Notes: generated by a model from the letters alone, not told the origin. 64,000 bases of DNA from Copromyces sp. CBS 386.78 (GCA_030685235.1 MU839125.1:248001-312000), one strand, 5' to 3'; shown: positions 24,022-36,241, counted from the first letter of the stretch. Translations and numbers: made by a program.

Positions 24022-25511
24022 ACCTACATCTACCACCTTTCCTGCAGCCATACTATGCTGCGCACCTGGCCTACGACGGCCTCATCGAATATCTTTCGAA
24101 GTTTCATTTTCGGTTTCTTATCATACATACTCTTTGCGGTTTCTGATTTTTCTTCGGCATTTCTTACCGCGGCGAGACATGGCCTTTCCTCCCATATCGG
24201 GTTTGGGAGGAGCAGGCTTCTAAGGCTTACACTCGGGCTTTCACGATAGACATCTTCGCCTTGTTTTGTTCATTCCGAGAACGCCCGGCAACAACTTTGA
24301 TACCCTTAGATCGCGAAAGCTTGGGCCTTCTACAAGAGAAGAGCTGCGAGATGGTGCGATTTTGCATCAATTGCAGCCCACGGTTGACACGATTTAGAAC
24401 GAACTAGATCTCTGCGTCAGCCTTCACGATTTCATGTTTCTACTCTTGCCGTTCAGAGAGAGCCTTTTGCTTTCACATAGATGGATGGGTCATGACGCGC
24501 CGCCAACTTTTTCATGTTTTCTCTTTTTCTCTGGACATTACGCATCATACATAGACAAAAGCGGATTACTCGGTTCCTCTGGTCGCGGTCGACCTACGAC
24601 ACCGCGTCTGGGCAGTCTCTCCCAAGGATTTCTTTTCTTCGACGGGGTTGCTTTTTCCAGAGAGACCCTGTCTCATAGACCGGTAATTGTTTTTCGGCAG
24701 ATGAGGAATATGAAAAGGATTGTGGGAGGGAAAAAAACGCGCGCGTTTACGACGGTTAGCAGGAGGCATGATACCCCTTTTTTTCGACATACGCATGGTC
24801 TTTTCTTAGGAGACTAGGAAGAAGGGGAAAAGTGCGTCCTTCTTCGGTTCTTATTTGGGATTGAACGGACACGGGGCAAAAGCCAAGAAGGGCGTCTGCG
24901 AAGGGGCTAATCAAAAAGGAGAGCGTTAAAACTGGCTGAGGCTTGGGAAGGGGAGGTGTTCTTTTGCACAAGATTTGTTTTTCCCCTCGACATGGTTTGG
25001 GATTTTGGCTTGGTTTATTACGGTTGAACCAAGATCGAAGCCCGGGCCTTTGGGAAAAGTTCCCCGGACATGGCGGCTGCTTGTTTTTGTCTCCTTGGCA
25101 TCCGTGGCGCGCGAGACGGAATTGTCTGAACTGAGGAATCCAATCAAAAACATTCCAACCTTGTTATAATCTTGATGTCTTTGGTGCTTTGGTGACAGTG
25201 AAGTGATTGTGTGTGCTATTCTAGCTATGCTTTCGTGACAGGTGAAGTGATATTCAGTAATGTGCTGAAACGCGGCAGGTCGTCTCGGTGATCGAATGTC
25301 ATCAGAAGTTGGCATAATCAACAAGGTGTGCTCAATGTGGTGAGAATTCCATGGTGCGAAATCTTGAACTATAACAAGTAGGTTTCTATTCAAACACATG
25401 TGGTGATATTGTTGCCCGGTGTGGTGAGTCCTCAACCAGGTCTATGTGTGTTCCCTTGATCTCAATCCAAACCCTTGCCTGTCGTGATACATGATCAAGA
25501 ACCTGACTTGA
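24022..25511. other. Convergent 3' region of DED1 and ORC2
   Basis: 1.5 kb between two converging genes; the left part is presumably the long DED1 3' UTR. A 169-codon open frame on the minus strand (25435-24926) has no recognisable domain, lies directly downstream of ORC2 and is probably chance. No RNA gene seen. Confidence 0.5.
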
Positions 25512-27462
25512 CTACGACATCAACTCCTCCAAGATGGACTCAAGCTCCACTTTCCTAAAAGGTAAGCTCAAATACTCCGTCCCTATCGAGTCTTTGTGGC
25601 TCGTAATGATTTGATGATCGTGGAATCTGTGGTGCGAATATGTTAGCTTTCGTGCCCTCCACGCTTCAAAAGGGAACAAACACATACTCCTTGAGCAGCG
25701 TCCTAAACGCCATCTCCGAACTGCAAATAAACTCCTCCACAGCCTTGTTATAAAGCATCCTATACTCTACTCCCGGACTTTCTCCTCCCCCGCCCACAAA
25801 CTCCCCACTGCCTCCTCCACCTCCTTCCTCAAAAGCAACCAAAACCTCACCCACAATCAATCCAAACAACTTCCTTGCGTTCTCTGGTAAACTCCGCAAC
25901 ACAAACGCCACGCCCTCTTTGCCGCCTGCTCTCTTGCCCATCCTACCCAGTAACTCGTGGACCTCGGATACGACGTCCATCTCGTTTGACGCAGTTGCCC
26001 CTGACTCAACCGGTCCACCAAGTGGTGGTCCACCTCCGGAAAAGGGTGCAAAAGTGGTGCAATCGTGAAACGCAAAGTTGAAAGAGGAGCGCAAGCTGGA
26101 GTCCCATAAGAGGGGGAAATCGGGGGTGTCGACTGTGCAAGCTAAGGAGATGGAGGGGTGCGAGGAGAGGTGGGCTAGTAAAGATTGGGTGGCGGGTTTG
26201 CGGAGGGTGGGGGAGAGGGGGGAGTCGAAGGAGGTGAAGAGGAGGGTTATTCTTGCTGCCGGCTTTGGGGCTGATGATGAGAGGAGGGAAAAGAGGTTTT
26301 GGATCATCGCCAGCGGATTACCCGAGGGCAGGCGGAAGGTGGGGTCCACGGCCAGGGAGATGGTGGTGAGGATCTCGCGGATGGTGAGGGTGCGGTGGTG
26401 CCCGTTTATTAGGATGATCTTGTTGTTGTTTTGTCCTTCAGAAGAGGAGAGGTACTCGGCGAATTGGTGCAGCAGTCGACGCTTGGAGCCATACCCATAT
26501 AGGCAGACGCTGAAGCCTTGGGAGAGCTCAAAGGCCCATTGCGGGAAGGAGGCGGCGTGGTGAGACTGGAGGGCTTGGATCTGTTCTTCGTGGGGGTCTC
26601 TCTGGAGGCCGGGCTCGCGGAGGAGGGAGAAGTATTCCTCGTGCGTGAGGAGGTCGAGCGAGGAGAGCGTGTTGTTGGACGTCTTGTTCGATCCCGGCTT
26701 GTTCTGGTAGAAGTATTGCTCGTGAGGGGGGAGGTCTCGTGGTGGTGTTGGTGACTTCTTTCGTCGTGTCGCTGAGCCGGGGGGTCGGCCTCCTCGTCCT
26801 CTCCCTCTTCCTCCCCCTCTCCCTCTCCCTGTTTTAGATGGAGTTGTTGCGGTTAAGTCGGCCTCTTCATCAGCGAGGTTTTCTTGTCGTTGGGTGTTTT
26901 CCTCGTCTTCTTCTTCTTCCTCGCTTGACTCGTAGATCTCTCGTGCGATTTGCTGCTCCTCATCCTCGTCATCGCTCACGGCGCCCTCGAGCACACGGTC
27001 AATCAAGGCCCTGGCACTCTTCCGTCTAGCTGACCGGTCGGCGATTCCTCGCCTGCTGGGTGTGTCGACGCCATTGAGTCCTCGGAGTTTGACTGGTGTG
27101 TCGTCGACTAGGTTCTTGCGTAGAGCGGATGGCGTGCTGGGCTTGCTCTTTGGTGTTCCTCCCGTTAAGGCCTTCGGTGGCCGCCCTAGCCTTTTCTTGC
27201 TGGGTGTCTGCTCGGTCGGGGACTCGGGCTCTTCTGGCACAGAGGCGAGGTCGCTGTGGAGAAAATCGACTTGTTTCCGCGGGGTAGCGTTCCGCTTCGA
27301 GGGTGTGCCTCCATCTTGTGACTGTCGCCGTTGACGCTTTGCCGAGGGAATCGCATCATCCTCGTCGGGAACTTCGTAGGGGTCGTCGGCAGGGAGTGGC
27401 CGCTTTCGAGAAGGGCGCCCGACTAGTTCGTGCTGATCTGTTGATTTCCGACGGGGAGGCAT
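25512..27462 (-). CDS. orc2: Origin recognition complex subunit 2
   Basis: Exons 27462-25688 and 25626-25512, joined across a 61-nt intron (GTATGT donor, CTAAC branch, CACAG acceptor), give 629 aa. Without that intron the protein would stop at VFVPF and lose the conserved C-terminus. The first 240 residues or so are disordered with acidic (SSEEEEEDEEN) and Gly/Arg AT-hook-like ([19 protein letters not shown]) stretches. The ORC2 domain begins around LTHEEYFSLLREP and includes FSVCLYGYGSKRRLLHQFAEYL, the degenerate Walker-like loop of the family, then IILINGHHRTLTIREIL. The winged-helix end is restored in exon 2: FHDHQIITSHKD and FRKVELESILEELMS. ORC2 marks replication origins in the nucleus with ORC1 and ORC3-6. 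Confidence 0.93.
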
Positions 27463-27785
27463 ATCTTCTGTGTTATCGGCTCTGGTGTGTGTTGTATGGC
27501 ATGCTTGTACCTCTTCCTCTGCAGTTCGAAGTCTTGGGGAAACTTTGTCAAGTCAAGACGCGCTCGCTAACTTGAGACGCGTTAAGCTGTACAGCCCGGG
27601 ATGACGCTAGATCACGGGACGTACCTGCTAGAGGTACCTAGAATAGTCCCAGGGTTTGCAGTAGCAGCGACCCTAGCCGCTGTCAATAGCGGCAGGGTTA
27701 TAGGTGGGCGTCCCCTGTCTCTCTTGCAATCCCAACATCATGTCACCTCCACCAAACAAACTCCAAGGGGAATATCGCAGCCAAC
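27463..27785. other. Divergent promoter of ORC2 and GEP4
   Basis: 323 nt between divergent start codons, presumably carrying both promoters. No distinct element or RNA gene seen apart from short palindromic GCTAGAGGTACCTAG-like sequence near 27630. Confidence 0.5.
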
Positions 27786-28565
27786 ATGTCCAAGCTCAAT
27801 CTCAACTTGTCTGCCTCATTGAACATTTTCAAGCTTATTGCTAAGCCTTCCTTATGCCTTCCCCACGCTACTGTCCCAACCTTCAATGACCTGCCCATTC
27901 CTCTTAACAAGGCCTTCTCCAGCAATGGCGAGAAGAAGGTTGACATAAAGGCCGTCGTGTTGGATAAGGATGACTGTTTTGCCATTCCTGATCACAATGA
28001 GATTTATGATGATTACAAGGTGTGATATTCCCTCTACCTAATTCCTCTCAGAAGCACATCAACTAACTCGGACAAGGAACGCATGGAGGCTCTAAAGGCA
28101 GCATACCCGGGACGCCGTCTTCTGATCGTCTCCAACACTGCTGGAGCTCAAAGTTGGGACAAGGACGGCAAGATGGCATCCGCTGTTGAGAAAGCGACTG
28201 GAATCACCGTCCTACCTCATAGGGTGAAGAAACCAGGCTGTGGGGACGAGATCATGTCCTACTTCCGTGCTCATCCCGAAACCGGCGTCACCAGTCCTCA
28301 CCAAATCGCCGTCGTAGGAGACCGTCTGGCCACCGACATGATGCTTGCCAACATGATGGGAAGCTATGGTATTTGGGTCAAGGACGGAGTTGTTCCCCAT
28401 GAGAAGAAGAGCATCGTGAGTGTTAGCCTGAAATCAAGCTGCGTGATAACTTGATGTGTGATGCTGACTGGAATATGATAGTGGTCGAGAGTTGAGAGAA
28501 GTGTTGCGCCCTTCCTCGTGTCCCGTGGTTATACTGCTCCCGAGCCAGTGAGCCCTTTTGAGTAA
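27786..28565 (+). CDS. Mitochondrial phosphatidylglycerophosphate phosphatase Gep4-like (HAD family)
   Basis: Exons 27786-28019, 28077-28415 and 28482-28565 give 218 aa. It carries VDIKAVVLDKDDCFAIP, the HAD motif I (DxDxT-like DKDDC) typical of the Gep4/YqeG group. Motif II is in LLIVSNTAGAQ, and motifs III-IV lie in VLPHRVKKPGCGDEI and IAVVGDRLATDMMLANMMG. The family dephosphorylates PGP to phosphatidylglycerol in cardiolipin synthesis, on the matrix side of the inner mitochondrial membrane. The N-terminus (MSKLNLNLSASLNIFKLIAKP) is amphipathic and basic, in line with mitochondrial import. The exon junctions keep frame, and the intron branch sites CTAAC and CTGAC are visible. Confidence 0.9.
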
Positions 28566-30390
28566 TTGCATCGGTGCTTTGCCTTGGAAGAAGAAATCGG
28601 TCTAGCAATGTATTTCTTCTGATTGCCCTGAAGCTGAGGTGGGTTCTCTTTTCTTTCGAATCCGTCCCCTATCGTCCTTGGTTGTTCGGTTACCATTGCT
28701 TCTCCTATACATTGCTCATTGTGCCCCTTACTCTCGAGGTATGCTTCCGTCTTGCTTAGTGATGGTCCCAGGCCCGAGAGAAATATCCGTGCTTCGGATT
28801 TACCCTCCCGCTGGTGGGCCTATCTTTCCGTCAGTCTCTGCGATTATGGGCGTCTCCGAGCAACGTGAAAGGAACTCTCGTGGCTATCAGGGACAATTTA
28901 GTGTGGCTTGGACGGCTGGATGTCGGTTTGAGCTCAGTCCCGTCAAAATCCTTGAAGGCTACCGACGAATATGTTAATGAAGACGCCATCGTTGGACACG
29001 CCGACCAGACTCCATGGGGATCCAGCGATGTCTTCTCCAACGTTTCTTGATTCATTTTTCTTCGAGTGAATGTCGGGCATGTTGTCCGTGCACCGGCACT
29101 GGCGACGAGCACAATGGACTCTCAAAAGCATCAAAACGAACCTGGTGGATAGCAGACAAACGTGGCACACCATGACAAATAAAATAGGATGTTGCTGACG
29201 TGATGAAGGTTGCTCCAAATACTTCCAAGGGCCTCGAGAGTGGTCGAGGACCGTTCGGGAGTGTCGTGTGCGTCGAAATAAGTCGAACTTGCAACGGCAA
29301 CCTTTGCCAATACGTTTGCTGCCATAGGCAAGCAGGCTGCTCGTCACTTCACACTCGTGCTTAGTGGGAAGTCGGTGAATGGTATCTGGACGCCAGGGTT
29401 TGCCGGGCGGTCTGGGCGGTCCTCGTTGTTGGGACGGGTTGGCAGGTGCCAGGAACGTCGTCGATGGCCGTGTTCACCTATCTGGTCACTCATAGTTGAA
29501 GGCCATTGTCGACCCACAACACCCCCTCGCCAAACACTACCAAACTGTTTGTCGTCCCAACTCCTCGTCGCCATTCGGTGCCTTGAAACCCGTTCTCGAA
29601 CACGTCAATTTCACAGCTGATAAGGTTGGCGCAAGGCAGTCGCACAATTTCTGGATCCCCTTCCACAACCCAAAAGGTGGCCGAATTCGAAGTTCTGAGG
29701 GCAGACTCAGAGATCACTTGCGCGTCAGCTTTATCAGGATCTTGATCCAGAGGTATACGCTGTCATACGATCTTTTACCTTCAACCTTTCCCACGCCGTT
29801 GAGTGATCCGGTCGCGTACAGAGCGGACGAGTGCCAGTAACGAGGTCTTGGGTAAGCGTCCGATCGTACCCAGCAGTTCGGACAAGATTTGTTTGTCGTC
29901 TGATCTCGACGAGAAGGTTGAATGGGTCACGACTGCCTTGAATAAGGGCCCTGACAATACCAGGTTGTGTTCCACCGCTTGGCTCACCACTTTGCAAACG
30001 ATCTTTACCCTGGGATTTCGAGGGTCGCTGCCAGAACTTCCTATAAGAGAGGAGGGGCTGCCGTCTCCTCTTCTCCTCTCCCTTCGTCCGTCAGAGTAAT
30101 TTCCATCAGAGCTGATCATCTCCCTTACGACCACCTCGAGCAACAGAGGGTATGTCGTCCTCTTTTCTATTTCTTTTTTGCCTTTTTCCTTCTAGTCGTC
30201 CTTCAGCGCTTTTCTTTTCCAGAGCTGACTTATTCAGAACCTATCATTGAAGCACGTCGCCGCCGACAACCATCCGTCCTTCTTTACCCTACCACGGGTT
30301 CGCTTTCTTGCTTTAGCCACCTTGCCGCATATCACAAACTCCCCGTCTTCTAGCTGCGCTTAGGGACCTGCCCCTCCTAATCTCGACACA
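28566..30390. other. Intergenic region, one weak small-ORF candidate
   Basis: 1.8 kb between the GEP4-like gene and the Myb-like gene, both on the plus strand. A 64-codon ATG frame on the minus strand (29325-29131) is the only stretch that reads somewhat like protein. Pyrimidine-rich sequence from about 30060 to 30350 is probably the 5' leader of the Myb-like gene. Confidence 0.5.
29131..29325 (-). CDS. Doubtful small ORF, no known family
   Basis: ATG at 29325 opens a 64-aa frame beginning MAANVLAKVAVASSTYFDAH, with a hydrophobic aromatic segment near the end (NILFYLSWCATFVCY). It has no family I recognise, no clear partner exons, and could be chance. It is listed only because its codon use and composition resemble coding sequence. 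Confidence 0.15.
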   Translation of the reverse strand: MAANVLAKVAVASSTYFDAHDTPERSSTTLEALGSIWSNLHHVSNILFYLSWCATFVCYPPGSF

Positions 30391-31962
30391 ATGGGCGGCA
30401 AACAATGGACGAAACAAGAGGAGCTCGTCTTCTGGAAGGAAGTCGTCCCGAGGTCGCCCAAGCGAGTCGGAAAGGATAGACAAAGGCACGAAATGCACTG
30501 GAGGGATTGTGCGACTTGGATGCAACGTCGCATGGCCAGAGAATTCAGAGAGCCGCGACGAACCTACACTGAGCTGTGTCTTTGTGAGTCTTCATTCCTT
30601 AGACTCAAGTCCCTTCATAAGCTGACCAGAAGCAGTTGAGCATTACTTCCAGAATGCTGAGAAGCAGAAGTTTTCTCCTCACGCCGAACTACTGGTGCGA
30701 CGATACCTGAGGCAGAGTATGTACACGATCATGCTCCTTTGTTTATACTCCTGTTCATGTTGAAGAAAAAACTAACGCAAGTTGTTCTGTCTACAGAGGC
30801 ACAGGATGGCGCCAGCGACGTTCAGGGCAACGTTCACGGCAACGGTGAGACCAACGAGGCGGGCGACAGCGACTTCAATCGCGACATGGAACAAGCGCCG
30901 CAACCCCCTGAGACTTTGGGCAGCGCCAGATCCCAAATCCCCGTGACACCAGTTCGCCCCCGAAACTTGGGCACCAAGAGGACCAAGGACAGCGACCATC
31001 AAGTGGCTTCTCCCTCGTCGATGTCTCCATTCGTTCCCGGTTACAACAACAACAACAACAACAACAGCGATGGTTTCGCAGGCATTGGCAGCCAGGCAAG
31101 CACCCCCAGCTACACAGGATACACCGGCCACCTTCATCAACCCAGGTCCGATAGGGAGCCTCTTGGCCCCAGCGGCATGTCGACCGCTCCCACAATGCCC
31201 ATGGCGCCCATGGATGAGGTGGAGCTTCCTTCTCTCGCGGGTCTTCATGCTGTTTCGCCCTTCGGCAACGATAGTCCTGTTACCCCAGGACAATACTCCG
31301 AGGTAAACTCGAGTCCGCCTATCCAGATGCCTCAACCCATGCGCCATCAGTCGGCAATTGAGAGGCAAGCTGCGAGTGCTGGCATGAGTGTCCAGGATCT
31401 CCTGAACAGCTCTCCGGCTAAACAACATCCTTTGCCCCAAGCCTACCAGGGCCCCGTTAACAACGGTTACGGCTTCCAGAGCGGCTACAACTACCACCCG
31501 AACTACGTTCAGGGTCTTGACCAGAGATACGGCAACGGCTACTCCCAAAACTACACATCGAACTATGGCTCGCCTTACGGTCAGGGATACAACAATGGCG
31601 TCCAGAACTATAACCAAGGCTACGACTCAAGCCCCCAAGGGCTCAACAATGGTGTCCAGAACTACAATCAGGGCTTCGACTCCAGCCCCCAAGAATCCAG
31701 CAACGGTGCCCAGAACTATAATCAGGGCTACGACTCAAGCCCCCAATTTCCTCAGGGCCGCAACCAAGATGAGCCGTACGCTACCCGGGCTCTTTCTAGC
31801 AATGCCACCCGTTCGGCTCACGAGTCCGAGGTTCACAGCGACGAGCGCCATGGTCACAGCAGTGACAACAACTACCAAAACAGCGGTTCTCCGACCGAGG
31901 ATTACCAACAGTTGCCGATTTTCAACGGCCGTGGCCCTCAGAAGTCCATGAATCGCGTCTAA
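30391..31962 (+). CDS. Myb/SANT-like protein with an Asn/Gln/Tyr-rich low-complexity tail
   Basis: Exons 30391-30583, 30636-30716 and 30797-31962 give 479 aa. The N-terminal 90 residues form a Myb-like module: MGGKQWTKQEELVFWKEVVP, then HWRDCATWMQRRMA and an EHYFQNAEKQKFSPHAELLVRRY helix, spread over exons 1-2. The rest is disordered: an Asn run (encoded by AAC repeats near 31045), Pro/Ser/Met-rich sequence, and three tandem 18-residue repeats at 31591-31752 with core QNYNQGYDSSPQ, preceded by degenerate copies (GYNYHPNYVQG, NYGSPYGQGYNN). The composition resembles prion-like, phase-separating regions. The function is unknown; DNA or chromatin binding is inferred only from the Myb-like module. 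Confidence 0.82.
31591..31752 (+). repeat. Three 54-bp tandem repeats coding for an 18-residue unit
   Basis: Units at 31591-31644, 31645-31698 and 31699-31752. The core QNYNQG(Y/F)DSSPQ is invariant apart from one Tyr/Phe change; the flanking four residues vary. Synonymous differences between copies show that the array is not brand new. Confidence 0.9.
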
Positions 31963-33732
31963 ACTAGGCTAGCCTCTGACAAAGGATCATGGCTTATGGC
32001 TATGACTCCAGACACGTCCCACCGTGTCTCCTTAACGACATATTACTTGCTCTACCATACCCTCTTTATAGGTTGCGCGTTTCCTTTATTCGGTCTTCAG
32101 GTCGCATTCATTTTTTTTCCGGTCTTCAGCCTGCGAGATATACATCGTCATCAGCAAGCAAGCAACAGGACGGCATATTTTCTTTCAATTTCCATCATGA
32201 GGCTCAGCAGTGCTTTCTTTACATTCATTCATTTGGGGGTGTACATACACGATCCACCCCGCGAGCATTGATATCCAGCATATTTACTTTTTACAGCCCT
32301 CCATTCTTTCCCGCGGTCCTTCGGCATTTCTCTTCTGCTTCGCATCCATACCCATCAAATACAATCAACATTCAATCATATGGGAGTAACAGATACCACC
32401 CCTATAGGACTTGGACGAATACAGAGCGTCTAAGCGAGCATTCAAGGAGACACGCGGAAGGAGGTCACTTATGGACACGCCTCACATAACTCACAAGAAG
32501 AGAAGGAAGGAAGGAAGACAGGCAGAAAAAAGGCAGGAAGGAAAGAAGAGCTGCTCAAAAGAGCAGCAAAGGGATAAAGCATCATGAATTGGAGAAAATC
32601 TACAAAACCTCAACAAAAAAAAACGACACAACAAAAGGATTTCTTGGAAGGGAAAAAAGAGGCATACACATAGACAGTATACGAAGTCTTGAATCCGGTA
32701 GCATCAATGGTGCCCAGCCTTTCTCTCGGACATTATCCCGCAATAACGGATGGCCTAGCCAATATCAACAAACAACAATCCTCTATATTCTCAGCACTTT
32801 CGGGTTCACATCATCGCCGCCTACGGTCCCAGTCCATCCCGGACGTTTCCGCCCTGATTTCTGTTCATGAGACGGAGGGAATAATACGAATGACGAAGAA
32901 AAAGATGTGATGTGGAGGACAGACGCGTACTGGGATTGCCTTTCGGTGTCCCGGTCATAATGTTATCCTCTAAAAACATATTTTCGAGTCACAGTCTGTT
33001 GTTCGGGAGGATGTGCGATCGTGAGGAGGAGGCGGATAATGATGGTGACGGCAAGGAATCTTTCCATGCGAATTGAGGGCGAGCAAAACTCAGGGACGTA
33101 CCTTTAAGATATCAATAATAGGAAGAACTAAGATTGAGGATTGATTTCCTGTTGAGACTGGCTGAATGCTCTGTGAAACGCGTGAGAGTCGGAGTGATCA
33201 AGAGACGCTTAGGTATGCAGAGCCAAATGTTTGGTGTTTTTTTTTGTGTGGCATGCCTGGTTTGACTTGAAGGAAAAAGTCACCAGAATATGCCACTGTT
33301 GCCAGATGATCCTACATTGTGAGTCCAGGGAAAGGACATTGTTCGCAATACAAGACGACCGGCAGGCACCTTGCGGAAGCGGAAGGATGAGGTGTCATTG
33401 AAGGCGGGGACGATCGGAGTGACAACGGCAAGAGTAAACCGAACCCGCGGACAACTTGAGGAAACTACAATGAATCAACATACACGTCTTTCTGGTTTCG
33501 TTCCTCTGTACAATTCTTCCCCAGCTTGTGGCCCAAACGGTTCCCATTGGTTATCTCCCAATACCCCCACACATTACAACTACCGCCGAGGAGCAACTAT
33601 TTTCACTGAACATCAAACCACGATCCAACCAACATCTTTCCATTCTATCAATATTCACGAATCATCACTTTTTACGATCCCAACTACTTATTGCTTGAAA
33701 CACACGTTCAGTCTATCTGAAAAGACACTACA
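31963..33732. other. Intergenic region, 3' UTR and leader sequence
   Basis: 1.77 kb between two plus-strand genes. Purine-rich GGAAGGAAGGAAG sequence lies near 32500-32560 and A-rich runs near 32600-32660. The pyrimidine/A-rich stretch 33440-33732 is probably the 5' leader of the CutC-like gene. No supported gene or RNA. Confidence 0.5.
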
Positions 33733-34819
33733 ATGCCCTTCCAACTCGAGATCCCAATCTTTACAGCCGATATAGAAGAGCACGATTACCGTTCCTTTGG
33801 ACAAGCGGCATGGAGCGAGCTCATGGACATTTGCGAAGAGATTAATGTTGCCAGAGCACAACGGATCCGGTTGGAATTAAACGCCGTTGGTTCTTATGGT
33901 AAGCCATCCATCATCGGCATTATCATCCTGTTCAGGTCACCAAGGCGGCAGTTAGATGGAGGGTAAGCACGAGGGCTTCAGTCAGACTACCTAACTTGTT
34001 TCAAACATAGGAGCCGGTGGCTTAACCCCCAACGTCGAAAACACGATTAACTTCCTCCATTACCTACGAAAATCGAAGAGACTCAAAGAAGACCAGCAAC
34101 CAGCCATACGCATCATGATCCGGCCCCGGGCCTCGAGGCGGGACCACGGATCCGGCTTCCAGATGGGAGACATTCAGGATTTCCAGTACTCACATGACGA
34201 ACTGCTCGCAATGTTGCAATCGATCGAAGACTTCAAGGGAATGGGCCAAGATCTCTTCAGCCCGGAGCGCGGCGACGGGTTCGTTTTTGGAGTCCAGAGA
34301 CGCTGCAGGGATCGCTTGCACGGGCTGGCGTTGGATGTTGAGGCCAACAAAAAGTTGATAAACGCTGCCCATCCTTTTCCGTGTTTCTTGCACCGCGCCT
34401 TTGATGCCGTGCTCTCAACACGACAGGACCCGGATATTTACGGCGCCCCCGAAAGTGAGGTACCACCGTGCTCGGTCGAGGACCTTGTAGCTGCGGTCAA
34501 AGGGCTCGGCTTCAAGGGCGTGTTGACGTCCGGAGGATGGGGAGATGCGACTGGCAACCTGAAAACTCTGCATGAACTTGGACGAGCGGCGCTAAAGGAC
34601 AAGGAAGAAGACAGATTTGAATTGATCGTTGGCGGTGGTGTTCGGAGTGACAAGGTGTGGGATATATGCGTTGCGATGAAGGATGTGGCGCAGCATCGGG
34701 ATTTTTGGCTTCACTCTTCGTGCTTTGGCATCCATGAAAGATTCAGTAAGATGCAAGCACGGACTATGTTGAAGGCAATGAGCAAGGTGGACGCGGAGTT
34801 TGTTATAGACATGCCCTAG
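33733..34819 (+). CDS. CutC-family protein (copper homeostasis)
   Basis: Exons 33733-33898 and 34011-34819 give 324 aa. It is a TIM-barrel CutC protein: LEIPIFTADIEEH at the first strand, RIRLELNAVGSYGAGGLTPN (family signature, interrupted by the intron), IRIMIRPRA, DGFVFGVQ, the PCFLHRAFD-type FPCFLHRAFDAV, GFKGVLTSGGWGDA and LIVGGGVRSDKV. The family was named for copper tolerance in bacteria. Its role in fungi is not established, so the name says little about function. It is longer than bacterial CutC (about 250 aa) through loops such as RRDHGSGFQMGDIQDFQ. The C-terminus (FVIDMP) ends shortly after the last barrel helix. Confidence 0.9.
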
Positions 34820-35274
34820 TAGGAGATGTATCTCTGATCTCAGTGTAAGAGGCTTGATCGGTGTCGACGACCGTGTAATGCGGAAAGGAGGAGGTCATTG
34901 GAAAGGGAACAAATAACAATTACAGTATGTTCGCGTGTCATTCCATAGTTTGCATACAACAGCGCAACGGCTTGTCTGAGAAAAGAGTGGTCTCCAGAGT
35001 TGGGGATGTGAATTGGCTTCCCGAAGGATTATTGTGAGAAGACAAACAAGAAACAGTCAGTGAAGATGTACGTTATGCAGTCAGTTGATGATAATTTAAA
35101 GAAAAAAAAAAAGAAAAAAAAAGAGGAAGCGCAAAGAGAGCGATTGATACAAAAGAAACACACTCTAAGCAGTTTGTTGATGCGGTTGTTAGATGTTTGT
35201 GACGAAAGTCAAGAGAGGAAACCAAAAATAAAAAGGAAAAGTAAAAGATCAAGATTTTGGGGGGAAAAAGGAAG
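34820..35274. other. Spacer between the CutC-like gene and the tRNA gene
   Basis: 455 nt with the 3' UTR of the CutC-like gene and a purine-rich, A-rich stretch at about 35095-35260. No gene seen. Confidence 0.5.
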
Positions 35275-35348
35275 CTCCCTCGGTAAGGATCGAACTTACA
35301 GCCTCCAGATTAACAGTCTGACGCGCTAGCCAATTGCGCCACGAGGGA
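35275..35348 (-). tRNA. tRNA-Asn (anticodon GTT)
   Basis: Reading the minus strand, the 74-nt sequence has acceptor arms TCCCTCG and CGAGGGA plus discriminator G, a D-arm GGCGCAATTGGCTAGCGC, an anticodon arm CAGACTGTTAATCTG with GTT in the loop, and a T-arm with GTTCGATCC. No intron and no encoded CCA. Anticodon GTT reads AAC/AAU. Confidence 0.96.
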
Positions 35349-36241
35349 TCTTGGTTGTTGTTGATAGCTCGCTAAAATGCCATGCTTATATGCATCTCCA
35401 AAAGTATTGTCTTGGCGCCCCATCATCCAACAACACTACAAAGCCCAAACATTCGTCCACATTCCAACATCTTCAAGAATACAACGTCAATGACATGGCC
35501 AAGCATTGCATTCAAGTATCCCGTAACGAAAAAAGAAAAATTTACACAACAGCGTTGGGGTGGTAGTCACTTTCGAAATGACATGGGGGATACGTATACC
35601 AAGTATCTTCCCGGGTAGCATCCGTGGGCATCGGCCAATCACTTTCCCCAATTCCACCACGTTCGTATCGTCGGCTCGACCTCTGGAGTTCCCGCTCACG
35701 ACGCACATGGCATCATCCCCAGCTTTTGGTTTGCGGTAGCTCGGTAGGATTCTATGCGACCGCATCACGGCCGGATGCCAACCGCGCTCGGGGATACCTT
35801 GCTTGATGCGGTTACGATCAAGCTTGTCGTACCTGGTTTTAACCCGATGCAGAAGCCAAGCACTCAGGCAACATATGTTGGTTGTCGATGGTGTCGTCAA
35901 GTTGTAATGCATCCCGGACCAACATGGTAACATCACGGACGGCAGCACCAATGAAACGGGAAAGAACGTGGAGAGATCGACACGTGCTGGGGAGACCGCC
36001 TGTCCGACGACGTTCATGGCCCGAGTTCGAGTAGTGCTGGATACTGAAGCACGTGTGCATGATGCCAGTACCTGCGTGGGAAACGCATCTTCCTGCCAGG
36101 GCAATGGGACGCCCTCGCCTTATGTCCGGAATTTGGGGGTATATATGAGCAGATGATTGCCGTCTCGACATCAACCACCACCACCACCACCACCACCACC
36201 AGACACTCATCACCCTCACCCCCTCGGCTCGTGCTGGCATC
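35349..36241. other. Promoter region of the alkaline phosphatase gene
   Basis: 893 nt between the tRNA gene and the phosphatase start. It contains two CACGTG E-boxes (35981-35986 and 36050-36055), a TATA-like TATATAT at 36140-36146 about 100 nt before the ATG, and a CAC microsatellite in the leader (about 36174-36201). Long open frames here on the minus strand have no family sequence. Confidence 0.6.
35981..36055. promoter_or_regulatory. Two CACGTG boxes, candidate NUC-1/Pho4-type phosphate-response sites
   Basis: Palindromic CACGTG occurs at 35981-35986 and 36050-36055, 69 nt apart and about 190-260 nt before the phosphatase ATG. In Neurospora the bHLH factor NUC-1 (Pho4 orthologue) is known to bind CACGTG upstream of phosphorus-acquisition genes. 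Its use here is inferred from motif and context. Confidence 0.55.

Noticed and set aside
24926..25435. 169-codon minus-strand frame downstream of ORC2
   Set aside because: No family sequence; probably ORC2 3' UTR.
28566..28977. Plus-strand frames after the GEP4-like gene as a separate gene
   Set aside because: They overlap the probable 3' UTR and show no conserved sequence.
35487..36104. 205-codon minus-strand frame in the phosphatase promoter
   Set aside because: Composition and lack of any domain suggest chance; it also covers the two CACGTG boxes.
36174..36201. CAC repeat as a CRISPR-like or protein-coding repeat
   Set aside because: It is a simple trinucleotide microsatellite in the 5' leader, without spacers.
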